A stretch of 64,000 nt of DNA from Sulfuriferula sp. (GCA_013140765.1 JABFSE010000004.1:62001-126000), one strand, 5' to 3'. Positions 18,599 through 30,821 are shown, numbered from the stretch's first letter. The notes: a model not told the origin generated them from the letters alone. Program-made: numbers and translations.

Positions 18599-19196
18599 CG
18601 TTACCTTAGCTTGGACAGGCGCGTCAGGTATGCGCTATGGCGTGCGTTTATTGGAATGTTTGCTATTAGCCGACATCGACGTACACTTACTGGTTTCCAG
18701 CACCGCACAAATCGTCATTAAGCAAGAGCTAGATTTAGCATTGCCCACACGTGCGCATGAGTTGGCTGAATTCTTAACGGCACATTTTGCCGCACGTGAC
18801 GGGCAATTGCATGTTTATGGTCGTGAGGAGTGGTTCGCCCCTGTTGCGTCAGGCTCTAATCCCGCCGATGCTATGGTGGTATGCCCTTGCACTATGGGTA
18901 GCCTAGCCGCGATTGCGCAAGGCTTGGCTGACAACCTCATTGCGCGGGCGGCCGATGTGATGCTCAAAGAACAACACAAACTCATCCTCGTACCCCGTGA
19001 AACCCCTTACTCCACGCTGCATTTAGAGAATATGCTCAAGCTCGCTCGCATGGGCGTGGTGATATTGCCGCCTAATCCTGGCTTTTATCAGCATCCGCAA
19101 AGCATAGATGACTTGATAGATTTCGTCGTTGCACGGATACTGGATCAGCTACATATCCCACATAAACTCATGCCGCGATGGGGAGAAAAACCATGA
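18579..19196 (+). CDS. ubiX: Flavin prenyltransferase UbiX
   Basis: UbiX attaches a dimethylallyl group to FMN to make the prenylated flavin used by the UbiD decarboxylase in ubiquinone synthesis. The 205-residue protein has the flavin-binding TGASGMRYG at the N-terminus, [21 protein letters not shown] in the middle and the conserved LVPRETPYS and [10 protein letters not shown] motifs. ubiD is not in the window. It overlaps the following LON-domain gene by ATGA. Confidence 0.95.
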   Translation: MQTPPRSVTLAWTGASGMRYGVRLLECLLLADIDVHLLVSSTAQIVIKQELDLALPTRAHELAEFLTAHFAARDGQLHVYGREEWFAPVASGSNPADAMVVCPCTMGSLAAIAQGLADNLIARAADVMLKEQHKLILVPRETPYSTLHLENMLKLARMGVVILPPNPGFYQHPQSIDDLIDFVVARILDQLHIPHKLMPRWGEKP

Positions 19197-19834
19197 GCTG
19201 GTTAAAAGAAAAGCTACCTTTAGTGTTCGATAAACTGCACCATACACCGCATTTATCTATTCCTATTTTTCCGCTCAATACCGTCCTCTACCCAGATGGG
19301 CTATTGCCGCTCAAACTATTTGAAACGCGCTATGTGGATATGGCGCGTGCGTGCATGAAAGACAACTCGCCTTTCGGTATCTGCCTAATTCTATCAGGCG
19401 AAGAAATCGGCACACCCGCCCAACCCCATGCCGTAGGCACATTAGCGCACATAGCCGATTGGGACATGCCACAGCTAGGCATACTCAACATTACCGCACA
19501 AGGCGGACAACGCTTTCTTATTGAGTCTAGCGAAGTGAGCAAAAGCGGGTTGATAACCGCTGAAGTCAGGCTACTACCTGCCGAGCCCACGCTAGTAGTC
19601 GGCGACGAATTTAACATTTGCCGCACCGTATTCGACACCATCTATCAAGAACTCGGTGCGACACGCTTTTCCAACCCGCCACACCCAGAACAAAGTGCTT
19701 GGTTAGGCTACCGTCTGGCAGAAAGTCTGCCTATTAAACCGAGTGCAAAACAAGACTTGCTAGAAATGAACGACAGCACCATACGCCTAAAGATACTGCA
19801 AGAATTCCTTAAACGTCAGGGTGTACAAGGCTAG
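19193..19834 (+). CDS. LON peptidase substrate-binding domain protein
   Basis: This 213-residue protein carries only the N-terminal (LAN/PUA-like) domain of Lon: [39 protein letters not shown], then a helical C-terminal part. It lacks the ATPase and protease domains. Function is unknown. The start chosen is the ATG overlapping the ubiX stop; a start 15 bases earlier is possible. It converges on the ferredoxin gene with one base between stops. Confidence 0.85.
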   Translation: MSWLKEKLPLVFDKLHHTPHLSIPIFPLNTVLYPDGLLPLKLFETRYVDMARACMKDNSPFGICLILSGEEIGTPAQPHAVGTLAHIADWDMPQLGILNITAQGGQRFLIESSEVSKSGLITAEVRLLPAEPTLVVGDEFNICRTVFDTIYQELGATRFSNPPHPEQSAWLGYRLAESLPIKPSAKQDLLEMNDSTIRLKILQEFLKRQGVQG

Positions 19835-19835
19835 A

Positions 19836-21128
<1,293 letters not shown>

Positions 21129-21132
<4 letters not shown>

Positions 21133-22442
21133 TTAACCACCACATTACCGACGACCACGCTCACTAACTTATCCGCATAGATATGCCGCGCAAATGCGCT
21201 TTTAATTTGCGCACTGGTCACTTCAGCCACACGCTTAGGAAAATCGTCCAGATAAGTCAACGGTTGTTGGTAAAAGCCTATCATCGCCAAGTACGCCAAC
21301 AATTCTTTATTACTGTCTATGCGCAACGGGAAGCCACCTATGATGTTGTTTTTAGCCTGCGTTAATTCATCATCAGTCACACCATCACGGATAAAATTCG
21401 CTAAGGTATCACGCACCACCGCTAATGCTTGGTCGGTTTGGTCGGCTTTAGTTTGCAAGCCAACCTGGAACGCGCCTGCCTGTTTCATCGGCATAAAATA
21501 GCTATACACGCTATAAGCCAAGCCACGTTTTTGCCGCACCTCAGCCATTAAGCGTGAATCAAAACCACCGCCACCTAAAATATAATTACCTACATATAAA
21601 GCAAAATAATCAGGATCACCTCGCGCCACACCAGGTTGACCTAACAAAATCTGGCTTTGCTGGGCGGGGTAAGGTATCGTGCGGGCCACTGCTGTTGCCA
21701 AGGGTGTAACCGTCGCGATACTTGTATTTGCCGCTAAATTATTTGCGGGTAAAGACATCGTCAGTTGTTGCGCAATCGCATTCGCCTCTGCACGGCTAAT
21801 ATCCCCTATTAGCGCAATCACGGCATGATTAGCGTTATAGTGTGTTTGATAAAACTGGCGCAAATCTGCCGCAGTTAATTTACTCACCGTGGCAATTTCG
21901 CCTGTATCGCGATATGAATATGGGTGATTAGCAAACACTGCCTGCGCAAATGCACGCGCCGCCAAGCTGGCTGGATCTGCCTCGGTAGCTTGTAAACCCG
22001 CAATCACCCGCGCCTTTTCACGCGCTATTACATTAGCCGCAAAGGTAGGTGCATTAAGCACTTGCGTCAACATTGCTAACGCCGCCACGCGCTCTTCGCG
22101 ACTGCTTAATGTGCGCAAAGTCACGCCTGCGCGATCAGCGTCTAAACTGCCGCTTAACTGCGCCCCGACATCTGCCAGATTGCTGGCAATTTGATTATCG
22201 GTAAGATTGCCCGCGCCTTGATCCAACATTCTATGCGTTAAGCTCGCCAAACCTGATTTATCCGCGCTATCGTAAGCACTGCCAGCGGCAAAATCTACGC
22301 TCACATCCAGCATCGGCAAATCGTGGCTTTCGATAAAATACACCCGCGCACCATTTGCTAATTGCCAATGCTGTATGGGCAAACCCGCCTGCGCGACCAC
22401 ACTCATCAGCATGGTCACTATAAAAACTATCCAATTACGCAT
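21129..22442 (-). CDS. M16-family peptidase-like protein, non-catalytic partner
   Basis: This 437-residue secreted protein has a signal peptide (ending AQA) and two M16 halves. Where active M16 enzymes have HxxEH, it reads THRMLDQGAG, so the second histidine and the catalytic glutamate are missing. The conserved substrate-binding region near the end of half two, RQKRGLAYSVYSYF, is kept. It follows an M16 gene that has the zinc motif, so the two probably form a heterodimer of one active and one inactive subunit, as known for mitochondrial processing peptidase-like pairs. Confidence 0.88.
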
Positions 22443-22450
22443 ATCGTTCC

Positions 22451-23809
22451 TTAATTGACGTGACGCATACCCGCCACTGGGGCGCGTGGTGTCGTTTTGT
22501 TAATCGGCTGTGGGTCTAGCGTCGCCACGGTTAAGCCACTATCTACCAAATACTTACGCGCAACAGCCTGTACTTGCGCCGCTGTCACCGCCTGTATTTT
22601 AGCGACGTGATCTGCCACCGCCGTCACTGGCAAGCCTGCCGACACATATTCACCTAATTGCATGGCTTGGTAAAAAGTCGAATCACGCTGATACACATTA
22701 TTGGCTATCACCTGCGCTTTTACGCGTTTAAGTTCGTCCGTGCTCACCCCTGTTTGTATAATCGCCGCCACTTGCACACGTAACGCCGCCTCTAAATCCA
22801 CCGCCGTTTTACCTTGCGCGGGCGTGCCGTCCAACATAAACAAGCCTGGACCTCGCGCTACCAAATCATAACTTGCCCCCGCCTGAGTCGCCACCCGTTG
22901 CTCGCGCACCAATACCCGACCTAACCGCGCCGCCTCATTGCCATCCAAAATACCCGCCAACACTTCCAGCGCAAACGGCTCAACATCCTTATCCGCATCA
23001 CGCAACACAGGCACATGGTAGGCCATCAATAGGTAAGGTAATTTCGCAGGTGCTTGCACATTAACGCGCTTAATACCCACTTGCGCTGGCTCTGCTTGTG
23101 GCTTGCGTATCGGTAATGGTTTGCTAGGAATCGTGCCAAAATACTGCGTTGCCAGTGCCTTCACGGCATCCAGCGTCACATCGCCGACGATAACCAACGT
23201 TGCGTTATTCGGTGCATACCAGCGTTGATACCATGCCCGCGCATCATTCGCAGTTAAGTTTTCTATATCATTCATCCAGCCGATGACAGGGCGGCGATAA
23301 GTGCTGGCCTGAAACGCCACTGCCATCATATTTTCATACACCAATGCTTGCGGCTGGTCGTCGGTGCGCAGTCGCCGCTCTTCCATTACCACTTTGTTTT
23401 CTTTCGCAAAACTATCATCATCTAACAATAAATTGTGCATACGGTCGGCTTCTAAACGCAATGCCAAAGCCAGCTTATCTTTTTGCAACTGCTCAAAATA
23501 CACCGTGTTATCCGTATTAGTAAACGCGTTCTCACGCCCACCCGCCGCCGCTATCAGCTTAGAGAATTGTCCTTCTGGCACCTCTTTCGTACCTTTGAAC
23601 ATCATATGTTCCAACATATGCGCTATGCCTGTCGTGCCATTAAACTCATCCATACTGCCCGCACGATACCAAAGCTGGCTTACCACTATAGGCGCACGAT
23701 GATCTTCTTGGACGATGACTTGCAAGCCATTATCCAGCGTAAATTGTTGCACCGCCGCAGTCGCGGGCAAGCTCATGCACAACAAACTTGCGATTAACCA
23801 AGATTTCAT
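22451..23809 (-). CDS. M16-family zinc metallopeptidase, catalytic
   Basis: This 452-residue protein has a signal peptide ending ATAA and the inverted zinc motif HMLEH at about residues 65-69 (GIAHMLEHMMFKGT), with a downstream Glu ligand in ENKVVMEERR. It is a periplasmic or exported peptidase; the natural substrate is unknown. It sits eight bases upstream of the inactive M16 partner gene, and upstream of rsmD-coaD-ferredoxin. It is divergent from ftsY. Confidence 0.92.
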   Translation of the reverse strand: MKSWLIASLLCMSLPATAAVQQFTLDNGLQVIVQEDHRAPIVVSQLWYRAGSMDEFNGTTGIAHMLEHMMFKGTKEVPEGQFSKLIAAAGGRENAFTNTDNTVYFEQLQKDKLALALRLEADRMHNLLLDDDSFAKENKVVMEERRLRTDDQPQALVYENMMAVAFQASTYRRPVIGWMNDIENLTANDARAWYQRWYAPNNATLVIVGDVTLDAVKALATQYFGTIPSKPLPIRKPQAEPAQVGIKRVNVQAPAKLPYLLMAYHVPVLRDADKDVEPFALEVLAGILDGNEAARLGRVLVREQRVATQAGASYDLVARGPGLFMLDGTPAQGKTAVDLEAALRVQVAAIIQTGVSTDELKRVKAQVIANNVYQRDSTFYQAMQLGEYVSAGLPVTAVADHVAKIQAVTAAQVQAVARKYLVDSGLTVATLDPQPINKTTPRAPVAGMRHVN

Positions 23810-23901
23810 GTTTTTCCTTCATCGTAGAGATAGCACGCGCAGACTCAAATCCGCGTGATAAAATAACATTCTATTTAACCTATTGAAAGACTATCCTCAT
23901 C

Positions 23902-24951
23902 GTGTTTAGTTTCTTCAAAAAAAAACCAGCCGAAAATGCCGCTGAACTTACTACCGCGCCTGCCGTCGTGCCTGTCGCTGAACCCAGCCCTCTCACTGCC
24001 CCAATAATTACCGATGCACCACCTGCTAAAACCAGTTGGGCGCAACGCCTCAAGCAAGGATTAAGCCGCACACGTGAGCAATTAGGTAAACAGCTTACAG
24101 GTTTATTTAGCCTAGGCGGCAAAATTGACGAAGACTTATTCGAGGAATTAGAAACCATACTACTCACCGCCGATGTCGGCGTAGATGCCACGCGAACTTT
24201 GCTAGACCAGCTACGTAGCCGCGTCAAAAAAGACAAGCTCACCGAAGCCACACAATTACAAAGCGCGTTACAAGAAGCACTTATCAGCTTATTGCAACCA
24301 TTAGAATCCCCCTTAGACATTAGCACCCACCAGCCTTTTGTCATTATGATGGTAGGCGTTAATGGCGCGGGCAAAACCACCACCATAGGCAAACTCGCCA
24401 AATACTATCAAGCACAAGGCAAATCTGTCCTACTTGCCGCAGGTGACACCTTCCGTGCCGCCGCGCGCGAGCAATTGATGGTATGGGGTGAGCGCAACAA
24501 CGTCACCGTAATTGCGCAAGACGGCGGCGACTCCGCCGCTGTGATATTTGACGCGATTGCCGCAGCACGTGCCCGCAAAATCGACATTGTGCTGGCCGAC
24601 ACCGCAGGACGTTTACCCACTCAAGCGCATTTAATGGAAGAAATCCGCAAAGTAAAACGCGTTATCCAAAAAACCGACCCTGCCGCACCGCACGAAATTC
24701 TATTAGTATTGGATGCGAATACAGGGCAAAACGCGGTCACGCAAGTTAAAACATTTGATGAAGCGCTAAGTGTCACTGGGCTGGTACTCACCAAACTCGA
24801 TGGCACTGCCAAAGGTGGCGTAATCGCCGCTATTGCTAAAGCACGCCCACGCCCCATACGCTTTATCGGTGTGGGTGAAAGCCTGGACGATTTACGCCCT
24901 TTTGTTGCCGCTGAGTTTGTTCATGCTTTATTTGAAAGCAACGCATCATGA
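23902..24951 (+). CDS. ftsY: Signal recognition particle receptor FtsY
   Basis: FtsY docks SRP-bound ribosomes at the membrane. It starts with GTG at 23902 (MFSFFKKKPAENA); no better ATG is present. The short acidic/Pro-rich A domain (to about residue 50) is followed by the NG domain with GVNGAGKTTTIGKLA near 152, DTAGRLPTQ, and TKLDGTAKGG. The 349-residue length is normal for this class. It overlaps ftsE by 4 bases. A run of nine A residues encodes Lys-Lys-Lys near the start. Confidence 0.95.
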   Translation: MFSFFKKKPAENAAELTTAPAVVPVAEPSPLTAPIITDAPPAKTSWAQRLKQGLSRTREQLGKQLTGLFSLGGKIDEDLFEELETILLTADVGVDATRTLLDQLRSRVKKDKLTEATQLQSALQEALISLLQPLESPLDISTHQPFVIMMVGVNGAGKTTTIGKLAKYYQAQGKSVLLAAGDTFRAAAREQLMVWGERNNVTVIAQDGGDSAAVIFDAIAAARARKIDIVLADTAGRLPTQAHLMEEIRKVKRVIQKTDPAAPHEILLVLDANTGQNAVTQVKTFDEALSVTGLVLTKLDGTAKGGVIAAIAKARPRPIRFIGVGESLDDLRPFVAAEFVHALFESNAS

Positions 24952-25601
24952 TAGGCCTAGAAAAAGTCAGCAAACGCTATCCCAATGGACATGATGCGCT
25001 TAAAGACATCACGCTAGAAATCGAAACAGGCGAGATGGTGTTCCTCACGGGGCACTCAGGCGCAGGCAAGAGCACGCTAATCAAGCTCATTGCCGCCATA
25101 GAACGCCCTACCAGCGGCACGATTTACGTCAACAATCACCAATTAGGCAAAATGCGCCGCGCCGCCATTCCTTATTTACGTCGCAACATGGGGCTAGTAT
25201 TTCAAGACCATAAGCTATTATTCGACCGTAGCGTCATGCAAAATGTGCTCTTGCCGCTAGAAATCGCAGGTTTTACGCATCATGACGCTCACGCTCGTGC
25301 GCGTGCCGCATTGGATAAAGTCGGCTTGCTCGCGCGTGAAAAAGCCTACCCTATCGCGCTTTCTGGCGGTGAGCAACAACGCCTGTGCATTGCCCGTGCC
25401 GTGGTATCGCGCCCCGCTTTGTTGCTGGCTGACGAACCCACGGGCAATTTAGACAATGAGTATGCAACCGACATCATGCTCATGTTCAAAGCCTTCCATC
25501 AAGCGGGCACGACCATCGTTATTTCTACTCACGATCAAGCCGCCATTAAAAGTGGCGCAGGGCGTATCGTTCACCTCGATCACGGCAAAATCATCTCATG
25601 A
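24948..25601 (+). CDS. ftsE: Cell-division ATP-binding protein FtsE
   Basis: FtsE is the ATPase of FtsEX, which controls peptidoglycan hydrolase activation at the septum. The 217-residue protein has Walker A GHSGAGKST near 37, the Q-loop VFQDHKLLF, the signature [14 protein letters not shown] and Walker B LLLADEPTGNLD. It overlaps ftsX by ATGA. Confidence 0.96.
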   Translation: MIGLEKVSKRYPNGHDALKDITLEIETGEMVFLTGHSGAGKSTLIKLIAAIERPTSGTIYVNNHQLGKMRRAAIPYLRRNMGLVFQDHKLLFDRSVMQNVLLPLEIAGFTHHDAHARARAALDKVGLLAREKAYPIALSGGEQQRLCIARAVVSRPALLLADEPTGNLDNEYATDIMLMFKAFHQAGTTIVISTHDQAAIKSGAGRIVHLDHGKIIS

Positions 25602-26506
25602 AAACATGGCTCACACACCACCTGCAGGCATTACGCGCAACGCTAACACAAATGCTGGCAACGCCATTTTCCAGCCTGTTTACCTTATTCGCAATCGGCA
25701 TCACCCTCAGCCTGCCCGCTGGCATGGCTGTCATGCTGGACAATGCAACACAAGTCGCCAGCAACTTGCCCAACCCAAATGAAATCAGTATTTATATGGA
25801 TGACAACGCAACACCTGCTGACATCAAAAAACTGCAAACCACCCTGAGCACGCGCACTGACATTGCTCACACACAATTTGTAGATAAACAAACCGCGCTA
25901 ACTCAAATTAGCCAACAGCTAGGTTTAACGCGACTCGTCAATGAACTACCCAAAAACCCACTGCCCGACGCATGGATAATCACCCCAGCTGACACCGATG
26001 CGCAACACATCACGCAATTAGTCAGCACACTGCAAAAATTCCCACACGTTGCCTTAGTGCAAGCTGATTACAAATGGTCTCAACGCCTAGATGCCATCTT
26101 ACAACTCGGGCATGACTTGTTCACCTTGCTCGCTGGCATTTTAGCCGTTGCCCTAGCCGCCATTACCAGCAACACCATACGCCTGCAAATCAGCACACGC
26201 CATGCGGAAATAGAAGTAAGTCGTTTAATTGGTGCAACCGACCGCTATATACGCCGCCCTTTTCTTTACTTTGGCGCATTACAAGGCTTGCTAGGTGGGA
26301 TGATAGCGTGGGGCGTGGTATTTGTAAGTACGCAATTACTTACCCCTCAAGTGCAACATTTAGCAACACTATATGCCACCACATTCAGCATTCAGCCACT
26401 TAGCCTAATGCAAAGTGCGGCATTACTACTTATCTCCACGGCACTCGGCTGGATCGGCGCATACTTTGCCGTCAGCCGCTCATTAGCACGCATAGAAAAA
26501 CGTTAG
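25598..26506 (+). CDS. ftsX: Cell-division permease FtsX
   Basis: FtsX is the membrane partner of FtsE. The 302-residue protein has four membrane helices: one near residues 22-45, then three after about 170. The large periplasmic loop between (EISIYMDDNATPADIKKLQ ... LVQADYKWSQRLDAIL) is the part that contacts hydrolase activators. The cytoplasmic IRLQISTRHAEIEVSRLIGATD motif that couples to FtsE is present. Confidence 0.94.
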   Translation: MKTWLTHHLQALRATLTQMLATPFSSLFTLFAIGITLSLPAGMAVMLDNATQVASNLPNPNEISIYMDDNATPADIKKLQTTLSTRTDIAHTQFVDKQTALTQISQQLGLTRLVNELPKNPLPDAWIITPADTDAQHITQLVSTLQKFPHVALVQADYKWSQRLDAILQLGHDLFTLLAGILAVALAAITSNTIRLQISTRHAEIEVSRLIGATDRYIRRPFLYFGALQGLLGGMIAWGVVFVSTQLLTPQVQHLATLYATTFSIQPLSLMQSAALLLISTALGWIGAYFAVSRSLARIEKR

Positions 26507-26528
26507 ATTTTTGAGGAACTTCTAAACA

Positions 26529-26555
26529 TTAGCACTCTCTTAAATAGAGTGCTAA
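26529..26555 (+). promoter_or_regulatory. CIRCE operator (HrcA site) upstream of rpoH
   Basis: The sequence TTAGCACTC, nine spacer bases, then GAGTGCTAA is a perfect match to the CIRCE inverted repeat bound by the heat-shock repressor HrcA. It lies 18 bases before the rpoH start. A plausible -10 (TAAAAT, 26553-26558) and a weak -35 (TTAGCA, 26529-26534) overlap it, so a bound repressor would block transcription. Confidence 0.95.
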
Positions 26556-26573
26556 AATTATTGTTAGGAGTGT

Positions 26574-27437
26574 ATGACTACTATGACAGCAACGATGAAC
26601 TTACCCACACTTAGCAACAACGCCACCAGTCTGGAAAACTATATCCATACGGTGAATAACTACCCCATGCTCACGCAAGAGGAAGAAACCCGCTTAGGGC
26701 AACGTCTGCGTGATCACGGCGATGTGGATGCAGCTAAACATTTAGTGCTCTCACACTTACGCCTCGTCGTCAGCATGGCGCGTAAATTCGTGGGCTACGG
26801 ATTGCCACAAGCCGATTTAATTCAAGAAGGCAACATCGGCTTAATGAAAGCCGTCAAACGTTTCGACCCTGATCGGGGCGTACGCCTAGTATCGTTCGCT
26901 ATGCACTGGATAAGCGCAGAAATGCACGAGTACATCGTCCGCAACTGGCGCATGGTAAAAATCGCGACGACTAAAGGACAACGTAAACTATTTTTCAATT
27001 TACGTAGCATGAAAACCAGTGGCAACAGCTTAACACCCACAGAAATCAGCGAGATTGCCGAAAAACTGGGTGTAAAACGTGAAGAAGTATTAGAAATGGA
27101 AACCCGCTTCAGCGGTCACGACATGAGCCTAGCCCCGTTTGACGACGACGGTGAAGAAAGCTACAGCCCGCTGGCTTATTTGAGCGATCCCGAAGCCGAA
27201 CCATCCCGCGTGCTTGCCCGTGCAGAGCATGATCGCCTCAGTAGTACTGGATTAAGCAATGCACTCGCCACGTTAGACCCACGTAGTCGGCATATTGTTG
27301 AGGCACGCTGGTTAAACGAAGAAAATCCAGCGACCCTACACGAGCTGGCAAGCGAGTACAGCATATCCGCCGAGCGTGTCCGTCAAATCGAACAAAAAGC
27401 CATGCAAAAAATGAAATCGGTACTATATACCGATTAA
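26574..27437 (+). CDS. rpoH: RNA polymerase heat-shock sigma factor RpoH (sigma-32)
   Basis: RpoH turns on chaperones and proteases during heat shock. The 287-residue protein has region 2 with QEGNIGLMKAVKRFDP, the RpoH box around QRKLFFNLR, and a region 4 helix-turn-helix near the C-terminus (TLHELASEYSISAERVRQIEQ). The ATG at 26574 is four bases after TAGGAG. It follows ftsX as in many betaproteobacteria, but with its own CIRCE-controlled promoter. Confidence 0.97.
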   Translation: MTTMTATMNLPTLSNNATSLENYIHTVNNYPMLTQEEETRLGQRLRDHGDVDAAKHLVLSHLRLVVSMARKFVGYGLPQADLIQEGNIGLMKAVKRFDPDRGVRLVSFAMHWISAEMHEYIVRNWRMVKIATTKGQRKLFFNLRSMKTSGNSLTPTEISEIAEKLGVKREEVLEMETRFSGHDMSLAPFDDDGEESYSPLAYLSDPEAEPSRVLARAEHDRLSSTGLSNALATLDPRSRHIVEARWLNEENPATLHELASEYSISAERVRQIEQKAMQKMKSVLYTD

Positions 27438-27443
27438 ACCTAG

Positions 27444-27470
27444 GTCGCCACTTCATCCCAGAAGTGCGAC
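27444..27470 (+). terminator. Possible terminator after rpoH
   Basis: GTCGCCACTT and AAGTGCGAC can pair with one bulged base around an eight-base loop, starting 7 bases after the rpoH stop, followed by TGGTTTTC. The stem is good but the T run is short. Confidence 0.4.
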
Positions 27471-27551
27471 TGGTTTTCACCCAGCCGGATTTTCAACCAA
27501 GTCATCACAGATAGCAGGTTTACTGCGTCCGCTCATATTCGTTAAACAATA

Positions 27552-27845
27552 TCAACGCCGCCACAAATAACGATAAACGAACCCAGGAAAAGCAAGCACG
27601 ATGAACATGCTGGCAGTGACTGCATAAAATTCCCAATTTTGGCTATGCGGCACAGCTATTTTTTGTTCCAGTAAACGCCCTAACCCGCCTATCACAAAAT
27701 ACCAGATAACCAATTCTAGCAAATGCCAGCCTAATCCCTTAGGTTGCGTTTTAACAGGAATAACCAGCATCACGCGATTGGATAAGAACGGCACGTTAGC
27801 CGCTACCAGTGCTGCTACCAATAAGGCTAATACGCTAGTATTCAT
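27552..27845 (-). CDS. DUF2818 family membrane protein
   Basis: This 97-residue protein has three predicted membrane helices (residues 2-22, about 40-60 and 72-92), a conserved PFLSNR near residue 19 and the basic end YRYLWRR. It matches the DUF2818 family found almost always just after nuoN in betaproteobacteria. The start MNTSVLALL overlaps the nuoN stop in ATGA. Its function is unknown; constant linkage suggests a role with complex I, which is inference. Confidence 0.88.
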   Translation of the reverse strand: MNTSVLALLVAALVAANVPFLSNRVMLVIPVKTQPKGLGWHLLELVIWYFVIGGLGRLLEQKIAVPHSQNWEFYAVTASMFIVLAFPGFVYRYLWRR

Positions 27846-29287
27846 AATGAACGTTGTATCGCGTAAACACACAATGCCATCAATGGCTGTGGCAAGATGC
27901 CCAATGCCAGCACGGCTAGACCATTTGCGCTCATTAACACTGCCATATCACCTTCTGGGCGTATTCTGTGGTTATCAACTGGCTTATCAAAGTACATCAA
28001 GCGCACGATACGTAAATAGTAGAATGCGCCTATCAATGAGAACATCACCGCGACCACCGCAAGCCAGATGTAGCCTGCGTTGACGACGGCTTGCAATACG
28101 GATAGTTTTGCGTAAAAACCAACAGTAGGTGGCACACCTGCTAATGAGAACATGATGATCAGCATCATGAACGCATACCAAGGGTGACGTTGGTTTAAGC
28201 CTTTCAAATCGTCTAAATTATCAGCTTCAAAGCCTTTGCGCGATAACAGCATTATCATGCCAAACGCGCCTAGCCCTGTCAGCGTATAAGTCACTATGTA
28301 AAACATCGCCGCGCTATAACCATTGATGTCAGCCGCCAGCAAACCCAGCAACAAGAAGCCCATATGTGAAATCGTGGAATACGCCAACATGCGTTTGAAA
28401 TTAGTCTGTGCTATCGCCGTAATGTTACCGATAGCCATAGACAACACCGCCATAATCATCATCATCTGTTGCCAATCCACCGACATCACTTGTAAACCTT
28501 GCGCTAAGATACGCAACACAAAAGCAAATGCGGCTAATTTGGTGGCAGTGGCAATAAACAAAGTCACTGCCGTTGGTGCACCATGATAAACGTCAGGCAA
28601 CCACATATGGAACGGTGCAACACCGAGCTTGAACGCCAAACCAGCGACGATAAACACTAGACCAAATACCAATACGGTATTGTTAGCTACGCCAGCTTGT
28701 AAAACAGTGGCGATACGCGACAAGTCCAAACTGCCCGTTGCGCCATATATCATAGACATGCCGTATAACAACATCCCCGATGCTAACGCACCAAGAACGA
28801 AATACTTCATCGCCGCTTCAGTCGCAACCGCATTGTCGCGTCGCAAAGCAACCAGCGCATACAACGACAAGCTCATTAATTCCAAGCCCATGTATAAGGT
28901 AAGGAAGTTGCTGGCAGAAATCATCACCATCATACCCAACGTCGCGAACAGCATCAGCACAAAAAACTCGCCTTGAAACATGCCACGCGCATGAATATAC
29001 GAACGCGAATACACCATCACCACCGCCACCACAAAATACAGCATCAGCTTTAATGTATCAGACAGCAAGTCATCAACAAACATGCCGTGCATCGCGTAAG
29101 TAGTCACGCCTGTCGCGGTAGTAAATGTCAGCCAACCACAGCCGAGTAAAGCCGCCAGGCTGAGGATGTAAGTAATATAACGTTGCTCTTTGCCCAGAAA
29201 TAAATCTATGAGCAAAATCAAAGAGACTGCCGCCAGCAGGAAAATTTCTGGCAACAGTGGCAACACATCAGTAAAAGCGAGATTCAT
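27842..29287 (-). CDS. nuoN: NADH-quinone oxidoreductase subunit N
   Basis: NuoN is one of three antiporter-like, proton-pumping membrane subunits of complex I. The 481-residue product has about 14 membrane helices, with a lysine-bearing channel helix region ([23 protein letters not shown]) and the conserved [15 protein letters not shown]. The start [14 protein letters not shown] is chosen over a longer frame with no family match. It is the last nuo gene of the operon. Confidence 0.96.
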   Translation of the reverse strand: MNLAFTDVLPLLPEIFLLAAVSLILLIDLFLGKEQRYITYILSLAALLGCGWLTFTTATGVTTYAMHGMFVDDLLSDTLKLMLYFVVAVVMVYSRSYIHARGMFQGEFFVLMLFATLGMMVMISASNFLTLYMGLELMSLSLYALVALRRDNAVATEAAMKYFVLGALASGMLLYGMSMIYGATGSLDLSRIATVLQAGVANNTVLVFGLVFIVAGLAFKLGVAPFHMWLPDVYHGAPTAVTLFIATATKLAAFAFVLRILAQGLQVMSVDWQQMMMIMAVLSMAIGNITAIAQTNFKRMLAYSTISHMGFLLLGLLAADINGYSAAMFYIVTYTLTGLGAFGMIMLLSRKGFEADNLDDLKGLNQRHPWYAFMMLIIMFSLAGVPPTVGFYAKLSVLQAVVNAGYIWLAVVAVMFSLIGAFYYLRIVRLMYFDKPVDNHRIRPEGDMAVLMSANGLAVLALGILPQPLMALCVYAIQRSL

Positions 29288-29297
29288 CCGTATTCCT

Positions 29298-30785
29298 TTA
29301 AGGCAACTTGCTAATCGCAACGTGCGCCAGCAGATTATTCACAGAGGTGTGCATAACTTCGGTGTAAGGCTTAGGATACAAGCCCATAGACAGCACCAAC
29401 ACCGCCAACACCGCCAAGAAGCTGAATTCACGCGCACTCACATCTTTCATCTCAGCAACATGGTGATTAGCCACTGCGCCGAATATCACCCGTTTATACA
29501 TCCACAAGGTATAAGCCGCGCCGAATATCAAGGTCGTTGATGCCAAGAATGCGAACCAGAAATTCACTTTAATCGCGCTCATAATCACCATGAACTCACC
29601 GATAAAGCCACTCGTACCCGGCAAGCCCGCGTTAGCCATCGAGAACAACATCAGAAATGCGGCAAATATCGGCATTTTATTCGCCACGCCACCGTAATCA
29701 GCGATTTGACGCGAATGCACGCGGTCGTACATTACGCCCACACTCAAGAACATGGCGGCTGAAATAAAGCCGTGCGAAATCATCTGCACCAATGCACCTT
29801 CAGTCCCTATGCTGTTAAACATGAACAAACCCAAGGTCACAAAACCCATATGCGAAATGGATGAATAAGCAATCAGCTTTTTCATATCAGCCTGCACCAA
29901 AGCCACCAAACCGATGTAAACCACTGCAATTAACGACAATGTCACCATAAAGCCTGTCAAATAATGGCTGGCATCAGGCGCAATAGGTAAGTTAAAGCGC
30001 AAGAAACCGTAAGCACCCACTTTCAAGGTAATCGCCGCCAATACCACTGAACCGCCTGTCGGTGCTTCAACGTGCGCATCTGGCAACCAAGTGTGCACGG
30101 GCCACATCGGGACTTTAACTGCAAACGATAAGAAAAACGCCAAGAATATAAGTATTTGCGCAGACATACCAATAGGCAAACGCTGATAATCTAAAATCTC
30201 GAAGCTACCACCTGATTGGAAATACAAGTATAAAAACGCAACCAGCATCAACAAAGAGCCCAGCAAAGTATATAAGAAGAATTTCACCGCCGCATAAACA
30301 CGGCGTGGACCACCCCAAATACCAATAACCAGAAACAACGGTATCAGCATCGCTTCAAAGAACACATAAAACAGCATCGCATCCAGTGCCGCAAACACAC
30401 CGATAATCGCACCCGACATCATCAAAAATGCCGCCATGTATTGCGACACCTTAGTTTGTATCACTTGCCAGCCTGCTATGACCACTAATATCGTGGTGAA
30501 GCTAGTTAGCAATATAAACGGCATAGAAATACCATCCACACCTAAGTGATAGTTGATATTGTAAGTCGGTATCCAAGGCAACAATTCCTCAAACTGCATA
30601 TTCGCCGTCATCGTGTCAAAGCCAGTGTATAACGGCACGGTGACTGCAAATGACACTAATGCACCGATTAACGCCATCCAACGCGCCAAATTCGCATTAC
30701 GATCCGATCCTGTTGCCAGCACTAATGCACCAGCAATAATCGGCACCCAAACGGCTAAACTTAAAAGTGGGTATCCAGCTAACAT
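29298..30785 (-). CDS. nuoM: NADH-quinone oxidoreductase subunit M
   Basis: NuoM is an antiporter-like proton-pumping subunit. The 495-residue protein has about 14 helices with [17 protein letters not shown] near residue 81, the [22 protein letters not shown] channel motif and [16 protein letters not shown]. It lies between nuoL and nuoN with short gaps, in the standard order. Confidence 0.97.
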   Translation of the reverse strand: MLAGYPLLSLAVWVPIIAGALVLATGSDRNANLARWMALIGALVSFAVTVPLYTGFDTMTANMQFEELLPWIPTYNINYHLGVDGISMPFILLTSFTTILVVIAGWQVIQTKVSQYMAAFLMMSGAIIGVFAALDAMLFYVFFEAMLIPLFLVIGIWGGPRRVYAAVKFFLYTLLGSLLMLVAFLYLYFQSGGSFEILDYQRLPIGMSAQILIFLAFFLSFAVKVPMWPVHTWLPDAHVEAPTGGSVVLAAITLKVGAYGFLRFNLPIAPDASHYLTGFMVTLSLIAVVYIGLVALVQADMKKLIAYSSISHMGFVTLGLFMFNSIGTEGALVQMISHGFISAAMFLSVGVMYDRVHSRQIADYGGVANKMPIFAAFLMLFSMANAGLPGTSGFIGEFMVIMSAIKVNFWFAFLASTTLIFGAAYTLWMYKRVIFGAVANHHVAEMKDVSAREFSFLAVLAVLVLSMGLYPKPYTEVMHTSVNNLLAHVAISKLP

Positions 30786-30821
30786 AAAATCCCTATTCTA
30801 TTTGTATTACTCTAAATATGG

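Noticed and set aside
23916-23926. Run of nine A residues near the start of ftsY as a second slippage switch
   Set aside because: It encodes Lys codons in frame in an essential gene, and such runs are common by composition; nothing suggests switching.
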